64,000 nt of DNA from Propionibacteriaceae bacterium (lineage in GTDB: Bacteria; Actinomycetota; Actinomycetes; Propionibacteriales; Propionibacteriaceae). This document shows, piece after piece, positions 29,080-37,951 of this stretch. Each line of letters opens with the position of its first letter. The stretch's first letter is position 1. Under the pieces are notes generated by a model, which did not search any database, had not been told where the DNA came from, and was given only the letters and a program-made list of their open reading frames with translations. The stretch spans positions 1 through 64,000 of the forward strand of contig JAOPXN010000017.1 of assembly GCA_025965155.1 (NCBI GenBank), given 5' to 3'. A program made the position numbers and the translations under genes.

Positions 29080-30087
29080 TCAAGGGGCAGGTCGGACGTC
29101 GTCGAGGCGGACAGGTCGGTGTTCGCGCAGCGATCTGGTGCAGGCCTCGGCAATCCAGCTGGCCTCGAGCCCATCGGTGATCGTGCAGGGGGACGTCTGC
29201 TGACCAGATGCCACCCTCAGGAAGGTGTCGATCTCGATCCTGAATGCCTCGGCGAACCGGTCCATGAAGAAGGCGTGGGCCGGCCCGGCCGGAAAGTGGA
29301 CCTCGGGGTCGGCTGAGCGGAGTGGGAGACCGTCGTCGAGCCCGGCGGCGACCGAACCGGCCGAGCCGTGGAGCTCGAGGCGGACGTCGTAGCCCTGCGC
29401 GTTGTAACGGGTGTTCGAGATGACGCCGATTGTGCCGTCATCGAACGTCAGGAGTGCCGAGGAGGTGTCGACGTCGCCAGCATCGGCGAAGAACGCCTCG
29501 CCCCGGTTGCTTCCGGTGGCGTACACCTCGGTGACCTCACGCCCGGTGGCCCAGCGAACCGCGTCGAAGTCGTGGATGGCGCAGTCACGGAAGATGCCGC
29601 CGGACCCGGCTACGTAGGCAGCGGGAGGGGGTGCCGGGTCCATCGTGGTCGAGCGGATTGTGGTGAGCCATCCCAGCTCGCCCGCGTCCAGAGCTGCTTT
29701 GGCGGCCACGAAGGAGGGATCAAAGCGGCGTGGGAACCCGATCTGCACGGCAGTCCCGGACCGTTGAACAGCCTCGATGAGGTCACCAACGACGTACGGG
29801 TCCTCGGCCACGGGCTTCTCGCAGAAGGTGGGAACACCTGCTGCCACCGCTGCCCGCAGCAGTGCCAGGTGGGTGGGGGTCGAGGAGGCGATCACCACCC
29901 CGTCCAGACCGCTCGCGAGCAGCTCGTCCACGCTGGACACCGGGGTAGCCCCGAACGTGGCCGCAGTCGCCTCAGCCACGCCCGGGGCCGCGTCGGTGAC
30001 GAGAAGCTGGTCGACGTGGTCGTTCTTGCTGAGGGTCTCGGCATGAAACGCCCCGATCCGGCCAAGTCCGATGAGTCCGATGCGCAT
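29080..30087 (-). CDS. Gfo/Idh/MocA family oxidoreductase (inositol 2-dehydrogenase-like)
   Basis: MRIGLIGLGRIGAFHAETL Rossmann motif, CEKPVAEDPY, GGIFRDCAIHDFDAVRW. Confidence 0.9.
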   Translation of the reverse strand: MRIGLIGLGRIGAFHAETLSKNDHVDQLLVTDAAPGVAEATAATFGATPVSSVDELLASGLDGVVIASSTPTHLALLRAAVAAGVPTFCEKPVAEDPYVVGDLIEAVQRSGTAVQIGFPRRFDPSFVAAKAALDAGELGWLTTIRSTTMDPAPPPAAYVAGSGGIFRDCAIHDFDAVRWATGREVTEVYATGSNRGEAFFADAGDVDTSSALLTFDDGTIGVISNTRYNAQGYDVRLELHGSAGSVAAGLDDGLPLRSADPEVHFPAGPAHAFFMDRFAEAFRIEIDTFLRVASGQQTSPCTITDGLEASWIAEACTRSLREHRPVRLDDVRPAP

Positions 30088-30111
30088 TGTTCTCCTTCAG
30101 TAGACGGACGG

Positions 30112-31308
30112 TCAGATCTCGTCGGTGCGGTGACGGGTCGCGTACGCGTCGAGGGCCTCGGCGACCTGGTCGGCGTTCCAGTCCTCGGCGAGCGCCTGCT
30201 CGATCAGCGCGGTCTGCGCCAACGGGGTCAGACCGTCAACGTTCTCGTCCAGGTCGAGATTGCTGGGGAAGGGGTAGCCCTCCGCGGCGCAACTGATTGC
30301 GTTCGACAGGTTGGCCGCGTCGACTCCGGCAGCGCGGCGGGATCGGAGCACCGGGTAGACCGCCTTGGACACCTTCACCCGGTCCACGGTCTCCATCGCC
30401 CGTCCGAACGCGGACGACACCTGGAGGAGGTTCGCCATCCGCTGCACGTCGGCAGAGACATTGTTTCCCGCGCCGTGGAACAGAGCCGGGTTGAAGAACG
30501 CGGCGTCACCCTTGGCCAGCGGCAGCTGGATGTAGCGCTCCGCGAAGAACGTCCGGAACTCCGGCAGCCGCCATGCCAGGTAGCCGGGGGCGTACTGGTG
30601 GGAGTAGGGCAAGTACATGGTCGGCCCGCTCTCCACCGGCATGTCGGAGTGCGCAACCGCGCCCTGCAGGGTCAGCACCGGCGAGAGCAGATGCACCTGA
30701 GCCGGGTAGCTTGCGGCGACCTTGTTGGACAAGAAGCCGAGGTGGTAGTCGCGGTGTGGGTCCTGTGCCTTCCCACCGGGCCGCACGACGTTGACCTGAG
30801 ACGTCATCTGGTAGCCAGGGCCCAGCCAGGCTCGGCTGATCAGGGCCAGGATGTCGTTGCCGTAGTAGTCAATGAAGGTGCCGGGGTCGCGAACGGCCAA
30901 CTTCTCCAGCGCGTTCCACACCCGGTCGTTGGCGCCGGCCTTGGCGAAGTGGTCGTTGCGGCTCCCGTTCGCCTTCTCCGCAGCAATGATCTCCTCGAAC
31001 GTCGACGTAGCCCGGTCGATCACCGTGTGGTCGGGAAACGCACCCTTGAACGCCACCACCCCCGGGCCGTCAGTAAGAGCCCGGACCAACTCAGCCTCCA
31101 CCTCGAGCCGGCCCTGCTCCGACTCGATGGAGAGGCGCAGCGCGTGAGCGTCGTAGATCAGCACGTTGCGCTGCACGTCAGCCGCGTGCGGGTAGTCCGC
31201 GAGATCGGTGGCCTGGTCGACCAGGGCGGCGAACTCCTCGACCCTGCAGTCAGTCTCGACGTAGCGGGCCGGTCGGGTGGTCGGGGCGGGCGTAACGGTG
31301 GTGGGCAT
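30112..31308 (-). CDS. Phytanoyl-CoA dioxygenase (PhyH) family protein
   Basis: PHRDYH iron-binding HxD and FNPALFHGAGNN distal His region. Confidence 0.82.
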   Translation of the reverse strand: MPTTVTPAPTTRPARYVETDCRVEEFAALVDQATDLADYPHAADVQRNVLIYDAHALRLSIESEQGRLEVEAELVRALTDGPGVVAFKGAFPDHTVIDRATSTFEEIIAAEKANGSRNDHFAKAGANDRVWNALEKLAVRDPGTFIDYYGNDILALISRAWLGPGYQMTSQVNVVRPGGKAQDPHRDYHLGFLSNKVAASYPAQVHLLSPVLTLQGAVAHSDMPVESGPTMYLPYSHQYAPGYLAWRLPEFRTFFAERYIQLPLAKGDAAFFNPALFHGAGNNVSADVQRMANLLQVSSAFGRAMETVDRVKVSKAVYPVLRSRRAAGVDAANLSNAISCAAEGYPFPSNLDLDENVDGLTPLAQTALIEQALAEDWNADQVAEALDAYATRHRTDEI

Positions 31309-31450
31309 GACTCTCCTTCGGTCGGTTTCCGCCAAAGCGGACTGCTCGCGGAGGCTCTGGCTGCGGTGTTGTGCGGGTGACAGCCACCCTAGTAGAGAAT
31401 GAGGCCGTAAAGTCGTCCAAAAACCATCAAAATCACCTCAGAGGACCGGC

Positions 31451-32485
31451 ATGCGTTCGCATCGGATTCGTGACATCGCCGACCAGGCCGGCCTCAGTGA
31501 AGCCACCGTCGACAGGGTCCTGAACCATCGCCCTGGTGTCAGGGACAGCACCGCGGCCCAGGTGCAGCGAGCGATCGCTGACCTCGACCGTCAACGTGAC
31601 CAGGTGCAGCTTGGCGGCCGGACGTTCCGGCTCGACCTGGTGATGCAGGCCCCGGCGCGGTTCAGCTCGGCAGTACGCGCCGCGTTGGAGGCCGAGCTGC
31701 CTGGCCTACGCCCGGCGGTCATCCGTAGCCGCTTCCACTTTCGGGAGGAGGGGTCACCGGCAGAACTGGTCCAGATCCTCGACGCGATCGCGCACCAGGG
31801 CTCGGCCGGCGTCCTGCTCAAAGCACCCGATGACCCGATGGTCATCGACGCAGTCAACCGGCTCCACGACCTGCAGATACCCGTGGTCACCGTGGTCACT
31901 GACCTGCCGCTGAGTCGTCGTATCGGCTACGTAGGCATCGACAACCGGGCGGCTGGTGCCACCGCCGCCTACCTCATCAGTCGGATGTCGGAAGATCCGT
32001 CCGCCTCAGTGCTGGTGACGTTGAGCAGCAGCAGCTTCCGCGGCGAGGAGGAACGTGAGATGGGGTTCCGCTCTGCCATGCGGACCCTGGCGCCCGACCG
32101 CACCATCCGCGAGGTGTCAGAGACAGACGGTCTCGACGCGTCGATGCTGGCCGCGGTCGCCCACGCCCTGGACGATGACCCTGCGATCGGTGCCGTCTAC
32201 TCGATCGGTGGCGGCAACACCGCGACCTTGGAAGCCTTCCGTCGGGCTGGTCGTCTACCGGCGGCGTTCATTGCCCATGACCTTGACGGCGACAACACCA
32301 CCCTGCTCCGCCAACAGCGCATCACCGCCGTACTCCACCACGATCTGCGCGCCGACATGCGGCAGGCCTGCCAGCTGATCCTGCAGGCCCACCGGGCACT
32401 CCCGGGACGGCCCCAATCCACACCCTCTCAGATACAGGTGATCACACCGTTCAACCAACCGAGGTCATTCCCGGCCAGTGCCTAG
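31451..32485 (+). CDS. LacI family transcriptional regulator
   Basis: RIRDIADQAGLSEATVDRVLNHRPGV HTH; divergent from PhyH/Gfo-Idh operon. Confidence 0.9.
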   Translation: MRSHRIRDIADQAGLSEATVDRVLNHRPGVRDSTAAQVQRAIADLDRQRDQVQLGGRTFRLDLVMQAPARFSSAVRAALEAELPGLRPAVIRSRFHFREEGSPAELVQILDAIAHQGSAGVLLKAPDDPMVIDAVNRLHDLQIPVVTVVTDLPLSRRIGYVGIDNRAAGATAAYLISRMSEDPSASVLVTLSSSSFRGEEEREMGFRSAMRTLAPDRTIREVSETDGLDASMLAAVAHALDDDPAIGAVYSIGGGNTATLEAFRRAGRLPAAFIAHDLDGDNTTLLRQQRITAVLHHDLRADMRQACQLILQAHRALPGRPQSTPSQIQVITPFNQPRSFPASA

Positions 32486-32505
32486 CTCCGACTCGGCCCT
32501 TTGCC

Positions 32506-33624
32506 TTAGCCCGTGGTGGAGCCTCTGTCGCTTGGCCCCCAAAACCATGTCACACGAGCTGACCGTCTCCTTTCATCCAGCCATGCCTCAAACAACCGGC
32601 GCCGCACCAGATGACGAGTTGCTTCGTTGACCAAGACGGGTCGCGATTCCAGCACCAGAGCGACCGCGTGAACCTCCAGCTCAACCTCCAACGTCTGGCC
32701 GACGGCCACCTTTGCCCGAGCAGACTCGTTACTCATCGCCCCTTCAGTTCGGTCACGGAATGCGGCAACTGGGCGCGCCCGAGAGAGTAGGTCTGCGGCA
32801 ATGACTTGGGTCACGCCGCTCTTTCGTCCTTCGCGTGCGGCGGCCATGACAGCCTCGAGTGGGTTGGCACTCAGCTGTCTCCTCTGCTCCGCAAGGTCAC
32901 CCGCCACGGTTTCGGTCCAAGCGAGGACGACGGTGGCAAGGTCGTCGCTGTGAGCGGCGAGCCAGCGGTCTACTTCCCCGCCCACTGTTCTAAAGCGCAA
33001 CGCTTCTAATTCGGCCTGGCGTGTCACCAGCGCACTGAACTGGTCAATATTGAGGCCACGGTCACGCATCCACGCCTCAGTATCGTCGCGTCCGAAGAGT
33101 CTCTTGTCCCGTCTGAAGGCGTCGGCGGCTTGTTGGAGCTCAGTTGGCGAGAGCGAGACAGGATCTTGTTCAAGTTCCTGCAGTATTAAGCAGCCGTCAA
33201 TAATGGTCCGCATTAGAGCCCGGTCTTGGAATATAATGTCTATGCCCGCGAGCGCTTCAGCAACCTCAACCCGCGTGCCGTTCACCTCAAGAAGGTCTGT
33301 ATCAGCAGCGCGGACAACTCCGCGTAACGGCCACGGTAGACCGTTGGCAGGAGCGACAGACAGCGAGACTGTGGGTCCATTGGCACAGCGGATGATCAAA
33401 TCATGATGTCGGGAGCCGTCGTATGCCTCGGTGTCGCTGATCAGGTGGAAACGGTAGTCTGGAAACTTCTCTCGCAACTGCGAGACACTCAAGCGTGAGT
33501 GCTCTTCGGAATCGTCAGCTAGGTTCGCGAGAAGTGCTAGCGCGTCTGTGTATACCTCGTCTGGCTCCAGCTCATTTTGCCGGCCGGGCGTTGACAGGTG
33601 GCGTAGGTGCGCAGTGGTAGTCAT
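32506..33624 (-). CDS. Putative PpiC-related peptide maturation system protein
   Basis: 372 aa; region DGSRHHDLIIRCANGPTVSLSVAPANGLPWPLRGVVRAADTDLLEVNG...; downstream of ATP-grasp maturase and precursor; family call by recollection of RiPP-associated maturation proteins. Confidence 0.6.
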   Translation of the reverse strand: MTTTAHLRHLSTPGRQNELEPDEVYTDALALLANLADDSEEHSRLSVSQLREKFPDYRFHLISDTEAYDGSRHHDLIIRCANGPTVSLSVAPANGLPWPLRGVVRAADTDLLEVNGTRVEVAEALAGIDIIFQDRALMRTIIDGCLILQELEQDPVSLSPTELQQAADAFRRDKRLFGRDDTEAWMRDRGLNIDQFSALVTRQAELEALRFRTVGGEVDRWLAAHSDDLATVVLAWTETVAGDLAEQRRQLSANPLEAVMAAAREGRKSGVTQVIAADLLSRARPVAAFRDRTEGAMSNESARAKVAVGQTLEVELEVHAVALVLESRPVLVNEATRHLVRRRLFEAWLDERRRSARVTWFWGPSDRGSTTG

Positions 33625-33678
33625 GTCTTCCTAGCCTTATTGGTCATGGTTTATCCAACATATTGAAGTTTCTGTCTC

Positions 33679-34698
33679 TCAGGCGATTCGCTGCGAGGCA
33701 CACGCTCTCAACCGCTGATTTGACGTTGCCCGGTCGGACAGTAGGCGCGCCATTGCGCCCGAGATGGGCATTCCGGTGGTTTCCTCGATCCAGAGGTACT
33801 GGCCGTTTGGGTTCACCTCGAGAAAGACCGTTTGAGAATCGGGCGTTACGATCAAGTCGATGGCGCCATAGCTCAGGCCAAGGCTGTTCACCAACGCAAC
33901 ACATCTGGCTGCAATCTCGGGCGGCAGTGCATACGCCTCGATCGAAGTATGTTGCAGGTCTAGTCGACGCCAATCATGCCGGCTGTGGTTGGTCGACTGG
34001 GACAGGATCGCCGCCGCGAACACCTCATCGCCGACGACGGTGACACGGAGTTCCACATCCTTAGGCACCGTCGACTGAACCGTCATCGGGGAATGTCTCC
34101 AGGCATCTACGTGGACAAGATCCTTTGGCCGAAGTGGTTCTGTCAACCGGGATACTATGCCGCCCTGCTCGTCCAAAAGCCGCTGGCTCGGGGCGCAACG
34201 CTTCGTGATGAAGGCGCTCGGGTCCGTCTTGACCGCCTCGAGAAAGGTATCCGGATCATTGCCAATAAAGGTGGGTGGGATTGTGAATCCCATCTGAGCT
34301 GCCCGGCGCAGCTGGGTTGCCTTATGAGTAGCTTGCGCAATCACATGGGCGGTCGCTGGGATACAAGGGACGTCCATGAGGGTCCACAGGTCACTCAGCG
34401 TTGCGGCGGCGTCGGCCTCAGCGGTTGCGCGCGCGGCGTTCCCCAGCCCGTTGTTGCGGCAGATCGGCGTACCGGGCCGGCGTACCCAGATCGCTTGGAC
34501 TGCATCCAGAGAAAGCTCCACCTGGTCGAAGACCAGAGTCCCTCCAAGGGCCCCGCTGTCGTCAAGACTGATACTGAGAACAGCCTGGTCGGGAAACAAC
34601 GAGCCGTCGAAGCGAACACACTCCACACCAAGCGCGCATAGCTCAGCCTCGACAGCGTCCGCGTGGATGTCCGCGGCCCCACTCAGGATCAGAATCAT
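33679..34698 (-). CDS. MvdC/MvdD-like ATP-grasp ribosomal peptide maturase
   Basis: ATP-grasp C-terminal FLEVNPNGQYLWIEETTGMPIS, AIWVRRPGTP near N-terminus, ELRVTVVGDEVFAAAI. Confidence 0.88.
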   Translation of the reverse strand: MILILSGAADIHADAVEAELCALGVECVRFDGSLFPDQAVLSISLDDSGALGGTLVFDQVELSLDAVQAIWVRRPGTPICRNNGLGNAARATAEADAAATLSDLWTLMDVPCIPATAHVIAQATHKATQLRRAAQMGFTIPPTFIGNDPDTFLEAVKTDPSAFITKRCAPSQRLLDEQGGIVSRLTEPLRPKDLVHVDAWRHSPMTVQSTVPKDVELRVTVVGDEVFAAAILSQSTNHSRHDWRRLDLQHTSIEAYALPPEIAARCVALVNSLGLSYGAIDLIVTPDSQTVFLEVNPNGQYLWIEETTGMPISGAMARLLSDRATSNQRLRACASQRIA

Positions 34699-34736
34699 TC
34701 ATATCCTTTCTAGTTCGGTGCGTGCCAGCCTCGACA

Positions 34737-34766
34737 GGGCGCCCGCGTGCAAGGACGCGGGCGCCC
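34737..34766 (-). promoter_or_regulatory. Intercistronic hairpin between RiPP precursor and maturase
   Basis: Perfect 12-bp stem gggcgcccgcgt/acgcgggcgccc with 6-nt loop, no U-tract; sits between precursor stop (34773) and maturase start (34698). Confidence 0.75.
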
Positions 34767-34772
34767 CTAGAC

Positions 34773-34931
34773 TCAGTCGCAGTCGTAGCCGAAGCTGCAA
34801 CAGGTGCTCGGCCGCAAACGTTCGATCACCTTGGTCATACCGACAGCGACGTCGGCACGCTCATCTTCGCTGAGCACCGAGCCGACCTCAGAAATGTCCT
34901 CGATCAAGATCTGAGTTTCAGTTTTTCCCAT
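34773..34931 (-). CDS. RiPP precursor peptide (graspetide-like)
   Basis: MGKTETQILIEDISEVGSVLSEDERADVAVGMTKVIERLRPSTCCSFGYDCD (52 aa), strong SD ggaggaggt upstream, immediately before ATP-grasp maturase. Confidence 0.8.
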   Translation of the reverse strand: MGKTETQILIEDISEVGSVLSEDERADVAVGMTKVIERLRPSTCCSFGYDCD

Positions 34932-35446
34932 GTCATCCACCTCCTCCCGCGTCTCGCAGATGACTGCATGCACTACTGACTGCTCAGGAAGGTGCTCTGA
35001 TACATCGGCTGCGCGTGTCGCTGGGGAAGAACCCGGACAAATACGCTGGAGCGCCTCGCGGAAGATGGGAAGACTCCGATCAGGCGCACCCGACGCGGCA
35101 GGCAGGAGCCACCTGGCCCGCCTCCAGGCGGAATCCGGCGCACAAGCGTGCATGTGCACAAGCCCAGATCGGGGCTGGTCGTTTCGGTGCAAGCAGCCAT
35201 AGCATGGAAGCGGTAATGATGACGCTATACGACTACAACCTCGCAATATTTGAAACCGCGTCAGCGCCGGGCCGGTTCCACCAGCGTAGAGGATTTGGCT
35301 GATGCGTTAATGATTTACCGCAGGCGCAACATGGCCATGCAGCCAGAGCGTCGTTCTCTGCCGGATCCAGCAGGATTGGGTCCCGCTCACATAGAACTCT
35401 CCGTCTGCGTTCGCTGGAAAGCGCCTCTGTCTAGAAGGGCAGATTT

Positions 35447-37051
35447 GTGGAACGACATCACGTGGCCAGGCTCATTCTGACGGCCGCGACCGTCCTCGCC
35501 GTAACGATCGGCAGCACCCTGGCTCATGCCGATGCAGATTCGGACCAATCCCCGTCGACCGCTGTTGCGGCTATCCCGTCGCTGGCCTGGGTCGCCTGCG
35601 CGGACAGCTTCGAATGCGCCACCGCGCAGGTGCCGCTCGATTACCGTCGGCCAGCCGAACGCACGATTCCTATCGCGGTAATTCGACGGCAGGTCGCCGA
35701 CCCGGCCCGCCGGATGGGGACCCTCTTCCTCCAGCCTGGAGGACCGGGCAATTCCGGAGTCAGTTTCGTCCGGAACAGTTATGCGAGTCTCCCGATCGAA
35801 CTGCGTGAACGGTTCGATGTCTTCGGATTTGACGCGCGAGGGGTGGGCCTCAGCGGGCAGCTCCAGTGCTGGGACGACGCGGAGTACAGCGAGGCGGTTG
35901 CGAGCGCGCGAGGCCGCCCTTCGCCCCGCGTCGCGTTCAGGCAGGCGGTCCGTCAGGCCGACGACTTCGACGCTGCCTGCGTCCAGAATGCGGGGCAGCT
36001 GTTGCCGTATGTCGGCACCAACTACGTCGCTCGCGACATTGACCTGCTTCGCCAAGCCCTTGGTGAACAGCAGCTCACTTTCTACGGCCGGTCGTTCGGA
36101 ACCTATATCGGCACGGTGTATGCCGACCTCTTCCCGGGTCGGGTGCGTGCAATGGTGCTCGACGGTGCGTACAACCCCCGCCGGTACGCAAACCGACCGT
36201 ACAAGTACGACCGAAGCCAGTACCGCGCCCTGGACGCGGCTCTTCGGCGGTTCCTCAGATGGTGCGTCCACACGCCGGCCATGTGCTCGTTCGGAGACGG
36301 CGATCCCCGGCTGGCTTTCGAGCGACTCACGCTTGAACTGGACGAGGCTCCGGTGCGCATCCCCGGCCAGGGGCTGGCAAACGGCTACACGTTGGCATAC
36401 CGACTGATGTTCAATCTCAACGCTGGCAAGGCGGCCTGGCCAGCAATAGCCACCGCTCTGCAACAGGCAGGGCGACGCGACAGCCGCTCCTTCCTGCTTC
36501 GCCCGCCATCGTCGGCTTCCTATGACTTTCTTACCGTCAACGTGGTGGTCGAGTGCGCCGATCGCTCCTACCCCCGGAGTCTGAAGCGCCTGAAGCGAGA
36601 GTTGGCGGCCAGCACTAGCCGGGCGCCCCTGCTCGGCCCGTCGATCGGCTACGGGCCACCCACATATGACCACAACCATGCGCCGGCGTGTGTGCTCTGG
36701 CCGGGCGCCAGGGCCAGCCGCCACCAGGGCACCTACCGCGCGTCCGGTTCTGCTCCCATTCTGGTGATCGGCACCACGGGTGACCCCGACACCCCGTACC
36801 GGGATGCGGTCGCACTATCCCGGATCCTGGAGAATGCGCGGCTGCTGACCTTCCGCGCCGAGGGGCATGCCGCCTTCGACAGAAGCCAATGCGTCGCGAA
36901 GGCAGTGACCGTCTATCTGGTCGCGCTCGCCTTGCCACAGGCGGACGCGTTCTGTGCCGACGAGCTTGAGCCATCGACAGTTTCTCCGGCAGCGCCCGGG
37001 ACCGGCTTACGGGGCGTCGAAGAAGGTCGCGAACCGATGAGGCTGCGGTGA
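35447..37051 (+). CDS. Secreted alpha/beta hydrolase, tripeptidyl aminopeptidase-like (S33)
   Basis: Signal peptide LILTAATVLAVTIGSTLAHADA; FLQPGGPGNSG oxyanion loop; FYGRSFGTYIG nucleophile; C-terminal GTTGDPDTPY and EGHAAF (TAP-like). Confidence 0.88.
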   Translation: MERHHVARLILTAATVLAVTIGSTLAHADADSDQSPSTAVAAIPSLAWVACADSFECATAQVPLDYRRPAERTIPIAVIRRQVADPARRMGTLFLQPGGPGNSGVSFVRNSYASLPIELRERFDVFGFDARGVGLSGQLQCWDDAEYSEAVASARGRPSPRVAFRQAVRQADDFDAACVQNAGQLLPYVGTNYVARDIDLLRQALGEQQLTFYGRSFGTYIGTVYADLFPGRVRAMVLDGAYNPRRYANRPYKYDRSQYRALDAALRRFLRWCVHTPAMCSFGDGDPRLAFERLTLELDEAPVRIPGQGLANGYTLAYRLMFNLNAGKAAWPAIATALQQAGRRDSRSFLLRPPSSASYDFLTVNVVVECADRSYPRSLKRLKRELAASTSRAPLLGPSIGYGPPTYDHNHAPACVLWPGARASRHQGTYRASGSAPILVIGTTGDPDTPYRDAVALSRILENARLLTFRAEGHAAFDRSQCVAKAVTVYLVALALPQADAFCADELEPSTVSPAAPGTGLRGVEEGREPMRLR

Positions 37052-37194
37052 AGCCCGATCATCGACTGGGGCATGCAACTCACTTTGGGGGGTCCCGTCT
37101 TCGGCCCGGGACCTTCCAACGTTAGAAGATATGTGCCACGCTCTTAGCGCGTACACGCGGGAGGGCCCCCACCCACCGCCTCCTGCATGCGCGA

Positions 37195-37229
37195 GGCCCT
37201 CGGCGGATCTCACGAATCCGCCGAGGGCC
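37195..37229. terminator. Terminator hairpin between convergent genes
   Basis: Perfect 14-bp stem ggccctcggcggat/atccgccgagggcc, 7-nt loop, between + strand TAP-like gene and - strand GNAT gene. Confidence 0.8.
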
Positions 37230-37357
37230 GGCAACCGAACTGACGCGGCTGCTCACGTGCAGCCGCTTACTTTTCCTTGTCGTCATCGTCGTCGTCGTTC
37301 GCAGGGTCGGAGGATTCCGGACAGAGGCAACGAAACGTTGGGCGTCCGACGGTCTGC

Positions 37358-37951
37358 TCAGACCCCGCCGAGCTCGAGTCGCATGATGACGCGTTCGGCA
37401 GCTGGCAGTTCGACGCAGTGGAAACCGAGATCTTCAAACACCTGCTCCCTACCGAGGAATGCATCGGCCGGGCGCCGTTTTGATCCAGCCAGCGGCCAGC
37501 CTTCGATGGCCGACGCACCTTCGCGGCGGGCCAGTTCGACCGCTGCACCCACGAGCGCGTGGCTGACGCCTTGGCCCCGGTTCCCGACCCGGACGAAGAT
37601 GCAGGGCAGGAGCCACACGCTCTCGTCCTCAGCGTGCGGCCGATTGCGCATGATCTTGCTTCTCGGACTGGTGGCCGCGGCATAACGTGACCGCGGCCCG
37701 CAGGCGCACCAACCGACCGGCTCACCAGCTCGGGAAGCCAGGATCCCCATCGGGGACGAACCATCGGTTGCCATTGCCTGGAATCGCCGCTGGTTGCCCC
37801 CAGTCAGCCAACCGGCGGCGAACTGACCGCGAGTCACGCAGAACGCCATGCACCAGCAGCGGCGAGTATTCCGCTGACTCTGGAAGAGCCTCGTCAGGTC
37901 AGCCACGTCCTTCGGTCCCAAAGGCCAGGTGTCGACGTCTACGCTGGTCAC
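37358..37951 (-). CDS. GNAT family N-acetyltransferase
   Basis: LLPCIFVRVGNRGQGVSHALVGAAVELARREGASAIEGWPL acetyl-CoA binding motif. Confidence 0.82.
   Translation of the reverse strand: MTSVDVDTWPLGPKDVADLTRLFQSQRNTRRCWCMAFCVTRGQFAAGWLTGGNQRRFQAMATDGSSPMGILASRAGEPVGWCACGPRSRYAAATSPRSKIMRNRPHAEDESVWLLPCIFVRVGNRGQGVSHALVGAAVELARREGASAIEGWPLAGSKRRPADAFLGREQVFEDLGFHCVELPAAERVIMRLELGGV

Noticed and set aside
34773-35246. 157-aa ORF containing the RiPP precursor at its C-terminus
   Set aside because: The upstream extension is low-quality sequence; the strong SD and leader-like start at MGKTETQ (34931) support the 52-aa product instead.
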